Assembly: GCF_003112555.1 (NCBI RefSeq)
Contig: NZ_BEWB01000011.1
Coordinates: forward strand, 248,001-312,000
DNA from: Streptomyces coelicoflavus
Lineage (GTDB): Bacteria > Actinomycetota > Actinomycetes > Streptomycetales > Streptomycetaceae
Direction of reading: 5' to 3'
Length of the DNA: 64,000 nt
The notes below the pieces were generated by a model, which was not told the origin of the DNA, searched no databases, and was given only the letters and a program-made list of their open reading frames with translations. Shown one piece after another: positions 35,603 to 44,528 of this stretch (position 1 is the first letter of the stretch; the number at the start of each line of letters is the position of its first letter). The position numbers and the translations under genes are program-made.

Positions 35603-36837
35603 TCAGGACGGCTCAGTGTTGAGGGCCGCTGTCGCCCACACGGCGAGTACAGGTCTTCTCCGTGCAGGACAGTCGTCTCTGACCGCAGTCCTCATTGGCG
35701 TCGAGATCCAGGCAGGGCGACGCAAGTAGATGCTGAGCGCGCGGTCGTCATCGCGCAACCGCTGCACAAGCGGGGCCAGGAGCTCTCGCGCTTCATCCGG
35801 CTCCGCTGTTGTGAGGAGCTGGGACGCGATGTCCAGGACTGCGCCCATGGCCAGGGAGTCCTGCGGCGGCGCGGTGTAAGGCTTGGAGGTCTTCTTCTTG
35901 CCGGCGGTCTTGAGCATGGGCTGGGCCTGCGCGGTGCGGGAGGCGTGTTCCGCGTCGAGCGTGGCGGCCAGGGCGGAGTGCTGGAGTACGGGCGGGCCTC
36001 TGGCCAGGTCCGGAAGATCATGGCGACCACGGTTCGCAGGTCGGCGAAGTAATGCCAGACAGGGACGGGCGCCCCTGCGCTCATCGTGGTCTCGGGGCCT
36101 CCTACGGCGATCAAATTCGCAAGGTGCCGTTGGACGTGCAAGAGCACCTTCATGGTGGCCGGATCAGGCTCCTCGTGCAGGGGGCCCTGCTGGGTCAGAT
36201 CGGCTCCGCAGGCAGCTGCAGGCTGCTCCGTCGATGCCGACCGAACCTGCGCGGAACGGCACTGCCGGGGGTTGAGTGCGTCGTCTGAAATCCGCGCAAG
36301 GGCGCTGGCCGTACGGGCGGACTGCGCACGCATGTCGCATCCGAGGCACTGGTGGGAAAGAAGTCGCCGATGCCGGACGCAGAGGAAGATCACGGGGAGG
36401 CGCCACAGCCGTTGCCAGGGTCCGCCGTGCCGGTCCTGGATGGGCGTGACGTTCCCGGCGAGGCAGGGCGGGCAGTAGCGCGTGGAGCGGGTCAGCACCC
36501 ACGGATCGTCGTAGATCATCCGGGCCGGGGTGTTGCGTGGGGTGAAGACGGGGTCCAGTGGCCCATACCGCTGTCCGAGCGGGGCGAGGAGCATGTCGGT
36601 GACCTCGGTCGGCGTCAGGTAGGTGGCGCGGGCAAAGCCCGTGAGGTGGGCGTCGTCCAGGTGGTGCTGGAAACTCAGGGGGAAGCGGGTGGGCAGGCCG
36701 GGGCGCCCGCCGGGTGCCAGGCCTGTGCGGAGAGCGATCTCTGCGGGTGTCGTGCCCAGCCGGTGGGCCAGACGCAGCACGAATCCGGTGAGGGTCTCGT
36801 CGGGCAGCGGGGCAAGGCTGCAGGGCAGGGGGCGCAC
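35603..36837 (-). pseudogene. TniQ-family protein, copy 1, frameshifted
   Basis: The frame from 36837 gives a TniQ N-terminus (MRPLPCSLAPLPDETLTGFVLRLAHRLG; zinc motif YCPPC...CVRH...CLGC). Near 35991 the homologous reading switches frame (IFRTWPEARP then VLQHSALAATLD...), giving SLAMGAVLDIASQLL and an end at 35603. One small indel thus breaks the gene. TniQ selects target sites in Tn7-like transposition. Start of copy 1 abuts the end of copy 2 in the same direction. Confidence 0.75.
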
Positions 36838-36839
36838 GG

Positions 36840-38060
36840 TCAGCCGTTTCGTGGACCACGGACGTAGAACTCGGGGCTCGGACTGTCCGCGGTCTCCTTC
36901 ACGACGCCGAGCACCCGCTGCAACGCAACGGACGTGCCGGGGAGGCGCTCAAGATCCCGGAAGGTGTCCCGGTGCAGTACGAGCGCGGCGTCGTAGAGCG
37001 GGCGTAGGACCCTCTCTGTCCAATTCTTGTCGCGGGCTTCGAGTACGGATTCGGCGATGCCCAGTACCGCGCCCATGGTCAGGGGGACTCCATAGGGGCG
37101 AGCAGCGAGTTGATTGCGTACGGCCTCTTTGATCCTCCCCGCGTGCGGCGTCGGCTGTCACGCAGTCGCTGCTCGACCTCTCGTGCGATCGGCCGTGCCA
37201 AGGCGGATGTCGCGGTAAAGCGGCCGGCCTCCGGCCAGGAGGCGAGGAGGCGAGGTGGCCACAACTCTGAGGTCGATGAAGTACTGGGCGACCGGTACAA
37301 GTTGACCGCAGCTCATGGTGCCCTGCGACCCGTCTGTCGTCAGCAGCGCATCGAGGCGCTCTTGGAGTGCCAGCAGTGTCTTGAGCGAGTCGGCGACATC
37401 CGAAGTACGAGCAGGTCGGATGCGGGAGAGGTCGGCCCCGCAAACCACCGATCGGCCCCCACCCGGGCCCGAAGCGGATGACGATCGGCACTGGGCCGGA
37501 TGTAGATCTCCCGTTCCCGGGCGAGCGATCAGACCTGCGCGGGCAAATTGACCGGGGGTGCGGCACGCGGGACAGACCCGGTGGAGGAGCTGCTGGTGCC
37601 TGACGCAGGCGAAGACCGCCGGCAACTGCCAAGACCGCCTCCAGGCGCCCCCGCTCAGGGCCTCCTGCGGGCCTCCATCGCCCGCGAGGCACGACGGGCA
37701 GTATTGAGATGTCCGTACGAAGACCCATCGGTTGGCGCGGTCCAACTGCCGTGGACTCGTCCACGGCCGGTATCGCCTGCCCACGAGGCCGTATCGACGC
37801 CCCATCGGGGCGAGCAGCAACTTGTCGGCCTCCGCCACAATCAGATGTGCCGCGCGTGCCACCCGGACAAGACGTGGTTTGTCCATGTCCACCAACAGCC
37901 AGGGCGAGACGACGCCAGGCGACTCACCCTGGGCGTCCATCAACCCCAAACGGGATGCGATGTGGTCCGGGGGCGTGCCGTTGTGGCGGGCGAGGCGGAG
38001 GATGAAGCCGACGAGGGTTTCGTCGTCGAGTGGGTCGAGGCTGCGGGGCAGGGGGCGCAC
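36840..38060 (-). pseudogene. TniQ-family protein, copy 2, two frameshifts
   Basis: Starts MRPLPRSLDPLDDETLVGFILRLARHNG with a zinc motif (YCPSC, CVRH, CPAC). The frame is lost near 37240, where an 8-bp unit CGCCTCCT is tandemly repeated (slippage-prone), resumes as LLASWPEAGRFTATSALARP in a second frame, then shifts again near 37145 to RIKEAVRNQLA... and MGAVLGIAESVLEARD, ending at 36840. It is a divergent paralogue of copy 1. Confidence 0.75.
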
Positions 38061-38067
38061 TCCGTTC

Positions 38068-38489
38068 TCACCCCGCTTCCGCTGCTGGCATCTGTGGCGC
38101 GCTGCGGGTACTGGCCTTGCGCGGGCGCGGAGTGATGCCGAGAGTGCGGTACAGGGGCGGGGATGCGCCGAGCTCCGCCACGAGCCTCCGGCTGAGCGGC
38201 GCGCGCCCGGCTACTGCCGGTTGGTAGAGGTCGATGAGTGCGGCCCTTCCCTCCGAGTTGTCCGCGGCTTTGAGGAAGCGTTCCGCGATTCCCAGAACGG
38301 CACTGGTCGCGAGGGCCGTGTCAGGCGGCGCGAGAAAATAGTTGCCGGCCCAAGCGCCCTTGACCCGGCTGCGGAGGTCCCTGGCACTTCGCTGACGGCG
38401 CTCCCCGTCGCGCTCGGTGGCTCTGGCGAGTGCCTCCGTTGCGGCCAACGGGCGCGCCAGGGGCCAGGACGCGAAGATCAGCGCAGATC
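38068..38489 (-). pseudogene. TniQ-family protein, copy 3, C-terminal remnant
   Basis: Only the C-terminal third remains, read as ALIFASWPLARPLAATEALA, RSRVKGAWAGNYFLAPPDT and ATSAVLGIAERFL, aligning with the ends of copies 1 and 2. The N-terminal two thirds, including the zinc motif, are missing; the sequence upstream belongs to the TnsA-like gene, so a deletion joined the two near 38486. Confidence 0.7.
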
Positions 38490-38976
38490 CTCGGGTTGAA
38501 TCAGATTTCGGGGCCGCACGTCGATCAGCCAGGTGCCCGCCCGCGTGGGCGCGAAGAAGTCCAGCGTGTGGTTACGCCACTTCTCCGCTGTACGGAACCG
38601 GATACGCAACGGCTGCGACAGCACTTCCACCAGATCACCGGCAAAATCCAGAGCCACCAGCAACTGGTCCTCTTCAAGGCGCTCGAACCCATGAAGACGC
38701 ACCGTCGACACCAGCGACCCCAGACCGGGCCTGTGCCGCTGCTCCCGCCGCCATGTGAACCCTCGCATCGGCCCGCGGCTCGCCGTCGGAACCCACCCCA
38801 GGTGCCGGACCGGCCCCGTGACCTCGTACCCCGCGTACTTCCACGTCGCCGTCCACCGGTCCAACCAACCGTCGGGACAGGTCCAGAACGTTCCGCCCAC
38901 CGTCCAGCAAGACCGGGACCATCAGATCCGTCCACGTGCAGCGGTGGGACCACAAAGAGCCCCAGCTATCGCTCAT
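38478..38976 (-). pseudogene. TnsA-like transposase endonuclease, truncated and frameshifted
   Basis: The readable part (GWLDRWTATWKYAGYEVTGPVRHLGWVPTASRGPMR..., HTLDFFAPTRAGTWLIDVRP) matches the N-terminal endonuclease domain of TnsA-like proteins found with Tn7-like transposons of Streptomyces; Asp in TLDF and DVRP resemble the PD-(D/E)XK core. A start at 38976 (MSDSWGSLWSHRC) needs a frameshift near 38878. The C-terminal half is missing at the junction with TniQ copy 3. TnsB and TnsC partners are absent. Confidence 0.65.
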
Positions 38977-39020
38977 GTCCCCAGGTAAGCCGCAGACTTC
39001 CCCCCGGAGGGGCGATCTTC

Positions 39021-39038
39021 CAAGTTGGCGACAACTTG
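39021..39038. repeat. Inverted repeat CAAGTTG-GCGA-CAACTTG
   Basis: A perfect 7-bp inverted repeat with a 4-base spacer, just upstream of the decayed TnsA gene on its promoter side. It resembles a GntR-type operator or an element end. Confidence 0.4.
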
Positions 39039-39045
39039 CCTGCAA

Positions 39046-39099
39046 AGAGCACGGAACACGTCAAGAATAATGCGAATTCAACGACACGTGCCGTGCTCT
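39046..39099. repeat. 9-bp inverted repeat around an AT-rich spacer
   Basis: AGAGCACGG (39046-39054) and CCGTGCTCT (39091-39099) flank a 36-base, unusually AT-rich spacer. It follows the lipoprotein gene on the minus strand and could be its terminator or the scar of the island end. Confidence 0.4.
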
Positions 39100-39163
39100 G
39101 GACCTCAAGAAGAGCCAGGTCGAGAGGGGGTGATGACGACAACTGCCATGCTCAGTCTCAACG

Positions 39164-39643
39164 CTACTTGTCGAGCCCTCCCGGCACGGTACGGGTGGTT
39201 CGGGTGGGCGGGCCGGACGCACCGGGCGACTTCCGCTCCTCGCGACTGAGGGTCTGGAAGTTCCCGTGCTCAGGATCACCCACGCTGCGCCGCATCTTCG
39301 GATGCGCCTTCGAGCCGCCGAATTCCCACGGGTTGCCATCGCAGACGCTGATCGACAGCAGGTTCGCCGCCCTGTCGTCGGGATACAGGCCCCACTCGCC
39401 GGTGCCGCTGCACTCCGAAACCTTGTCGCCGTCGCGGTTGTACTCGGCGAGGTCGGTCACGACGACGGTGCCATCGGCCGCAAAGCGCAGGGTCCCGGCA
39501 TCGCCCCCGGTCCAGGTGCCTGCGATGTCGGCCCGAGCCAGTTGCTGCTGCTGCCACGTACACCCCGTGGCCAGCATCAGCACCGCGACCGCCGGGACCG
39601 CCCCGCGCAGCCCCACCGCAACGACTCGCCCTCGTTCACGCAT
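39164..39643 (-). CDS. Small secreted lipoprotein
   Basis: 159 residues from ATG 39643, with a lipobox (MLATGC, Cys at about 28). The mature part is beta-rich (DIAGTWTGGDAGTLRFAADGTVVVTDL), typical of small actinobacterial lipoproteins with a lipocalin-like fold, then a disordered Arg/Pro/Ser tail. Function unknown. It lies just right of the Tn7-like remnant, so it may mark the start of the backbone. Confidence 0.8.
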   Translation of the reverse strand: MRERGRVVAVGLRGAVPAVAVLMLATGCTWQQQQLARADIAGTWTGGDAGTLRFAADGTVVVTDLAEYNRDGDKVSECSGTGEWGLYPDDRAANLLSISVCDGNPWEFGGSKAHPKMRRSVGDPEHGNFQTLSREERKSPGASGPPTRTTRTVPGGLDK

Positions 39644-39716
39644 GACTCCCCCTGCGTACGTCACACCCTGGCCGACTCGCGCACCAGACCGGCAAGCGCT
39701 CACGGTGCCATGCAAT

Positions 39717-39730
39717 TTGAACATGTTCAA
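39717..39730. promoter_or_regulatory. Perfect 14-bp palindrome TTGAACATGTTCAA
   Basis: AT-rich perfect palindrome in the gap between the lipoprotein and the helicase end, about 75 bases upstream of the lipoprotein start. It looks like a dimeric repressor site. It is not a canonical actinobacterial LexA box, which has four central bases. Confidence 0.4.
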
Positions 39731-39763
39731 CTCTACTCGGTGTGCGCTGGCCGCCCTCGCTCC

Positions 39764-41857
39764 TCAGAACGGCAGTGCCCGTGCGTGGATCACGTCCAGG
39801 CGGGACACAGCGCGGGTGAGGACCACGTACAGGCGGTGCAGGCCGCGGCCCTCCGGGGCCTCCGCCGCTGCGATCGCCGCCGGTTCGACGGCGACGACGT
39901 GGTCGTACTCGAGGCCCTTGACCACGCTCGCCGGGACCACGGCGAGCCGGGCGCCCGGTGTCTCGGGGCCCGCCGCCGGGATGCCGGCCGCGTCGAGGGC
40001 CGCCCGCAGCCGGGGTACGTCCGGGTCGGCGGCGACGACGCCCACCGAGCCCTGACGGGCGAGCGCGTGCCGTACGGCGTCCACGACCGTCTCCGGCACG
40101 GCGCCCGGCGCGCACGCGCGCAGCGTCAGCTCGCCGTCGCCGCGCAGGGAACGGGCCGGCGGCACGTCCACGCCGAGCCGTGCCAGGAGCCGGTTGGTGA
40201 GGCCCACGACCTCCTTCGGCACCCGGAACCCCGTGGTCAGCGGCGTCACGGCCGCGTCCGGGCGGCCCAGGTGGGCCAGGGCGGTGCGCCAGGAGCGCGC
40301 GGCCCACGGCGTGGTCCCCTGGGCGAGGTCGCCGAGGACGGTGAGCGAACCGAAGGCGGAGCGGCGGGCGATGGCCCGGCACTCCATCGGGGAGAGGTCC
40401 TGGGCCTCGTCGACGACGACGTGGCCGTAGCCCTCGGGGTGTTCGAGGAGTCCGGCGACCTCGTCGAGGAGGACCAGGTCGGCGGCGGACCAGCGTGCCG
40501 ACTTCCACGACCGCGGCGCCCTCCCGGTCCACAGCAGGGCCTTCTGCTCGTCGGCGTCCAGGACGCCGTCGGCCGCCCGCGCCAGCACGGACGGGTCGCC
40601 GAGGAGCGGGGCCAGCACCTCCTCCGGGCGCACCCGGGGCCATACGGCGTCCAGGGCCGCGCCGACGGGCCGGGAGCGTTCGACGCGGCGCAGCCAGGCG
40701 TGGGGGCGCGGCCCGGCGCGCCGTTCGGCGCGCTCCTGGACGTACCCCACGATCCGGGCCCGGACCCGGTCCCGCCCGACGGTGTACGGCGGCTGCTCGT
40801 CGCGCACGTCCGCGACGACGCGGGCCAGCGTCTCGGCCGGGACGCGCCAGCGGTAGGAACCGTCCGGGACGGTGAGGTCGCCCGCGGCGTCGGGGGCCAC
40901 GCGCGCGTACAGGGCACGGCGCAGCACCTCGGCCGTACGGGCGTCGTGCTTGAGGGCGGCGGCGGGCGCGTCGTCGGTACGGGTGACCGGGTGCCGGGCG
41001 ATCTCCTCGGCCAGGGTCGACTGCCGTACGCCGCTCTCGCCGAGGGCGGGGAGCACTTCCGCGATGTAGGAGAGGAAGGTCGGGTTGGGGCCGAGGACGA
41101 GCAGGCCGCCGCGCCGGATGCGCTGCGGGTGGGTGTAGAGCAGGTACGCGGCCCGGTGCAGGCCGACGGCGGTCTTGCCGGTGCCCGGGGCGCCCTGGAC
41201 GCAGACGGTGTCGCCGAGGCCGGCGCGGACCAGGTCGTCCTGCTCGGGCTGGATGGTGGCGGCGATGTCCCGCATGGGTCCGACGCGGGGGCGTTCGATC
41301 TCCCGGGCGACGATGGCGCTGGCCCGGGACTCGCCCCGGCCGAGGTGCTCGTCCTCCATGCCGGTGAGGTCGGCGCTCTCGCCCCGGCTGCCGGGCGCCC
41401 ATCCGAAGCGGCGGCGGACGGCGACGCCCCGGGGGTCACCGGCGGTGGCCTGGTAGAAGGCGCGGGAGACGGGGGCGCGCCAGTCGACGACGAGGGGCGG
41501 GGCGGCCGGGTGCTCGGTGATCCGCAGCCGCCCGATGTGCAGCGCCCGCCCGCCTTCCCCTTCCGCGTCCCTGTCCCCTTCCGTCTCCGCTTCCGCTTCC
41601 GTCTCCGTGAAGTCCAGCCGGCCGAAGAACAGCGGCCCCGGTGGCAGTTCGCGCATCTCCTTGGCCCGGCTGCGCAGGCGGTAGCCGAGGGCCTCGGCGT
41701 CGGCACCGGAGGCGGAGACGTCCTCGCCGGTGACGACGTGCTCCTGGGCACCCTCGACCATCTCGGCGAGGACGGAACGGCAGTGGTCGTGGTGGGCGCG
41801 TTCCCGGTCGAGGGCGCGCTGGAGGACGGGTTCGGTCGACGTCATTCCGGCAAGCAT
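39764..41857 (-). CDS. Superfamily 1 helicase-like ATPase (UvrD/HelD type)
   Basis: 697 residues. Helical N-terminus, then P-loop GAPGTGKTAVGLHRAAYLLY, Walker B VVVDEAQDLSPME, and C-terminal motifs TGFRVPKEV and LYVVLTRAVSRLDVI. This matches HelD-like ATPases that remove or recycle stalled RNA polymerase, or DNA helicases of the UvrD group; it differs from Streptomyces HelR proteins as I recall them, so no symbol is given. Start is ATG 41857 (leaderless-like, TAACGT 9 bases before) or ATG 41845. The upstream TetR gene may be in the same operon. Confidence 0.85.
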   Translation of the reverse strand: MLAGMTSTEPVLQRALDRERAHHDHCRSVLAEMVEGAQEHVVTGEDVSASGADAEALGYRLRSRAKEMRELPPGPLFFGRLDFTETEAEAETEGDRDAEGEGGRALHIGRLRITEHPAAPPLVVDWRAPVSRAFYQATAGDPRGVAVRRRFGWAPGSRGESADLTGMEDEHLGRGESRASAIVAREIERPRVGPMRDIAATIQPEQDDLVRAGLGDTVCVQGAPGTGKTAVGLHRAAYLLYTHPQRIRRGGLLVLGPNPTFLSYIAEVLPALGESGVRQSTLAEEIARHPVTRTDDAPAAALKHDARTAEVLRRALYARVAPDAAGDLTVPDGSYRWRVPAETLARVVADVRDEQPPYTVGRDRVRARIVGYVQERAERRAGPRPHAWLRRVERSRPVGAALDAVWPRVRPEEVLAPLLGDPSVLARAADGVLDADEQKALLWTGRAPRSWKSARWSAADLVLLDEVAGLLEHPEGYGHVVVDEAQDLSPMECRAIARRSAFGSLTVLGDLAQGTTPWAARSWRTALAHLGRPDAAVTPLTTGFRVPKEVVGLTNRLLARLGVDVPPARSLRGDGELTLRACAPGAVPETVVDAVRHALARQGSVGVVAADPDVPRLRAALDAAGIPAAGPETPGARLAVVPASVVKGLEYDHVVAVEPAAIAAAEAPEGRGLHRLYVVLTRAVSRLDVIHARALPF

Positions 41858-41886
41858 AGAGGAAAGACGTTACCGAGTTACATTAT

Positions 41887-42516
41887 TTACTTCGTCATAC
41901 GTTCGGGCAGCCCCGCCGCCAGCCCCGCGAACGCCCGCTCCGCCGCCGCCACCGCGTCCCCCCGCACGTCCTCCACCCGCTCCCCGCCGGCGATCCGCCG
42001 CCAGTTGTCGAGCGCGAGGACACGCTGGACGGCGATGATCTGACCGGCGGCCAGCCTGGCCTCCAGGTCGCCGCCGAGCACCCCGGCGAGCGCGGCCTCG
42101 GACCGCTCCAGCTGGGTGTGCATGCGGGCGACCAGGGCGGGGGTGCCGTAGAGCAGCCGGTGGAAGGCGAGTACGGCGGGGTGGTCGTTGAGCCCGGTCA
42201 CCGGGTCGCACCTCTCCAGCCCCGCCAGGAAGTGGCGGCGCAGCGCGTCGAGCGGCGCCCGGCCCCGGCCCGCCACCCGGGCCGCCTCCTCCTCGTGGTC
42301 GGCGATCCGGTACAGGACGAGGTCCTCCTTCGCCGGGAAGTACCGGAAGAGCGTCGGCTTGGAGACCTCGGCCGCGGCGGCCACCTCCGCGACGGACACC
42401 GCGTCGAAGCCCCGCTCCAGGAAGAGTTCGACGGCGGTGTCCGACAGCGTCCGGAACATCCGCTGCTTCTTGCGCTCGCGCAGACCGGGGGCGGGGCTGG
42501 GGACGGGGGCGTTCAT
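41887..42516 (-). CDS. TetR-family regulator
   Basis: 209 residues. N-terminal TetR helix-turn-helix (about 15-65, RTLSDTAVELFLERGFDAVSVAEVAAAAEVSKPTLFRYFPAKEDLV), and a helical ligand domain. It lies 29 bases upstream of the helicase on the same strand, with repeated GTTAC words (GTTACCGAGTTAC) in the gap. Ligand and targets unknown. Confidence 0.9.
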   Translation of the reverse strand: MNAPVPSPAPGLRERKKQRMFRTLSDTAVELFLERGFDAVSVAEVAAAAEVSKPTLFRYFPAKEDLVLYRIADHEEEAARVAGRGRAPLDALRRHFLAGLERCDPVTGLNDHPAVLAFHRLLYGTPALVARMHTQLERSEAALAGVLGGDLEARLAAGQIIAVQRVLALDNWRRIAGGERVEDVRGDAVAAAERAFAGLAAGLPERMTK

Positions 42517-42526
42517 GGGGCCGAGC

Positions 42527-43645
42527 CTATGGCCTGCCCGGCGGGGGCCCCTCGTCCCGCGGTTGCGCGCGGCCCCAGCGCACCAGGGCGGTGCCGATCT
42601 CGGCGGGCCCCGGTACCGACTCGAGTCCGAGGGGCGGGGCCGCGGCGGACAGGACGCCGTGCAGGCGGGCTGCCGCGAGCGCGACCTCGGGGCCGGGGGA
42701 CCGCGCGGCCCGGCCCAGGGAGACGGCCTCCCGGACGACGTCGGTGAAGACCGACTGGGCCCGCTTGTACCCGAGCAGCAGGTCCAGGTCCTGCCGCCAG
42801 CCGTACGTCCCGCCGGGACGGGCTGCCTCGACCGCGTGCCGCCAGCCCGCCACCACCTGGCGGAGTTGCCGGGACGGGTAGCGCATCAGGTGCAGATGGG
42901 TGGCCAGTTCGTACAGCGGGTCGCCGACCATCGCCAGTTCCCAGTCGATGGTCCACAGCCGCCGGTCCGCGTCGACGATGAGGTTCTCGCGGTGCAGGTC
43001 GGCGTGGAGCAGGCAGAACGGCCGCTCCCGGAGTCCCGCGACATGCTTGCGCAGCCTGGTGAACCCGTCGTCGTCCAGGCCTAGACCGGCGAAGAGGGAC
43101 CCGAACCGCGGCAGGTTGTCCTCGTAGACGCGCCGCTCGGTGAAGCAGACGAGCCGTTCCATGAAGCCGTCGCTGTCGCCGTCCGCGGGCCGGTCGTCGG
43201 GGTGGCACAGCCGCTCCACGGGGAGCGTCTGCCACGTCACGGCCGCCGTCTCCCCGAAGAGCCGCACGAGCTGCCGCACCAGCTCAGGGGGCACCGCCCG
43301 GCCGGCGCCGTGCAGCGTGCCCAGGGTCCGGCCCTCGATGAAGCGCTGCAAGTGCAGCCCGTCGAACTCGAAGACGTCCGGTACGTGGGTGATCCGGCTG
43401 TGCAGGGCGGACAGCAGCCGCTCCTCCGACACGAAGCACCGGCGGTCGAACCACAGCAGGCCGCTCCGCGGCTCCCGGCACTTCCAGCGCGCCGAGCCCG
43501 CGGCGCCCGCCTCGCCCGCGGCGGCGGGCAGCGGTACCACGTACGTCTCGTGGTGGTAGCCGCGCAGCGGACCCTCGACCGTACGTGCGTCACCGCTCAC
43601 CTCGACGGCACGGAGCCGGGCGGGGGAGGCCGTTTCAGGCGACAT
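42527..43645 (-). CDS. Aminoglycoside phosphotransferase-like kinase (APH fold)
   Basis: 372 residues. APH/choline-kinase catalytic motif CLLHADLHRENLIVD and Mg site TIDWELAMVGDPLYELA, so likely an active small-molecule or metabolite kinase. The C-terminus is Arg/Pro-rich. Resistance should not be assumed, since most APH-fold enzymes in Streptomyces phosphorylate other substrates. Confidence 0.88.
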   Translation of the reverse strand: MSPETASPARLRAVEVSGDARTVEGPLRGYHHETYVVPLPAAAGEAGAAGSARWKCREPRSGLLWFDRRCFVSEERLLSALHSRITHVPDVFEFDGLHLQRFIEGRTLGTLHGAGRAVPPELVRQLVRLFGETAAVTWQTLPVERLCHPDDRPADGDSDGFMERLVCFTERRVYEDNLPRFGSLFAGLGLDDDGFTRLRKHVAGLRERPFCLLHADLHRENLIVDADRRLWTIDWELAMVGDPLYELATHLHLMRYPSRQLRQVVAGWRHAVEAARPGGTYGWRQDLDLLLGYKRAQSVFTDVVREAVSLGRAARSPGPEVALAAARLHGVLSAAAPPLGLESVPGPAEIGTALVRWGRAQPRDEGPPPGRP

Positions 43646-43751
43646 CTACCGTTTTTCTCTCGCCTTGGACCCATGCGCAGATGCAGGAGTGGGAGAACGG
43701 TACTCCCGTTGCCCCCGCGATGTGCGACGCCACGGGGCCGGGTCGGGCGCG

Positions 43752-44528
43752 TCAGGCGCCGTCCGCGACCGGTCCGGCGCGCTCCCACAGCAGCCGCAGT
43801 ACCGGCTCCAGGGAGTTCACGACCGTCTCGGCGCCCGCCTCTTCGAGGATCTTCGCCTTCCGCCCGTTGTGGCCGTAGCCGAGGAAGGGCACGCCGGCCC
43901 GGCGGGCGGCGGTCAGGTCGGAGGTGGTGTCGCCGACCATCAGGGCCTCGGCCGGCGCGACCCCCATCGCGCTGAGCGCGCGGTTGAGGCAGTACGGGTC
44001 CGGCTTGAGCAGGTGCAGCGCCTCGGTGCGCCCGTAGATGTGCGGCGCGAAGCAGTCCAGCAGACCCCGCATCTCCAGGTACTCGCTCACCGCGCGGGGC
44101 GAGTTGTTGGTCGTGATCGCGAGGCCGACGCCGAGCGCGGACCAGGTGCGGATCAGGGGGTAGGCGTACTCGGTCGGCCAGGCGGTGGGCACGGCGCGCA
44201 GCTCCTCGCGGGTCAGCCGTTCCTCGAAGTCGGCGACCAGGTCGCTCCGGTGGCGCCTGCGGTTGACCGCGCCGAGCAGGACCTGCGGGTCCGGGTGGAC
44301 CTGCTCCTCCTGGGTCAGCAGCTCCTTGAGCCCCAGCGTCTCCAGCCAGTCGACCAGTTCGCCCGCCACCCGGTCGGCCGCGTGGCCCGCGAACAGTCTG
44401 CAGACGGGGCCGTCGAAGTCCCACAGGACGACACGGGCGCCCTCGACCAGCTCGCGCAGTCCCCCGGGCTCTTCGAACGGCTCGCCGTGCCCGCCCGCCG
44501 GTTCCGTCTGATCCGTATCGGAAGTCAC
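43752..44528 (-). CDS. devB: DevB, HAD-superfamily hydrolase
   Basis: 258 residues from GTG 44528. HAD motifs: DxD in VLWDFDGPV (Asp37/Asp39), TTNNSPR, KPDP and GDTTSDLTAARRAG. It is a phosphatase of the phosphoglycolate-phosphatase type. Its start overlaps the devA stop by one base (TAGTG), matching the S. coelicolor devA-devB operon needed for aerial growth and sporulation. The physiological substrate is unknown. Confidence 0.85.
   Translation of the reverse strand: MTSDTDQTEPAGGHGEPFEEPGGLRELVEGARVVLWDFDGPVCRLFAGHAADRVAGELVDWLETLGLKELLTQEEQVHPDPQVLLGAVNRRRHRSDLVADFEERLTREELRAVPTAWPTEYAYPLIRTWSALGVGLAITTNNSPRAVSEYLEMRGLLDCFAPHIYGRTEALHLLKPDPYCLNRALSAMGVAPAEALMVGDTTSDLTAARRAGVPFLGYGHNGRKAKILEEAGAETVVNSLEPVLRLLWERAGPVADGA

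Noticed and set aside
39717..39730. LexA SOS box
   Set aside because: Actinobacterial boxes have GAAC-N4-GTTC; here the spacer between GAAC and GTTC is only two bases.
39764..41857. HelR rifampicin-resistance gene name
   Set aside because: The family is right, but the N-terminus differs from HelR as I recall it, and no rifamycin-associated element was seen upstream.
39266..42043. 925-codon open frame on the + strand
   Set aside because: Antisense shadow of the helicase and lipoprotein genes; Arg/Gly/His-rich translation without domains, and real motifs are on the minus strand.
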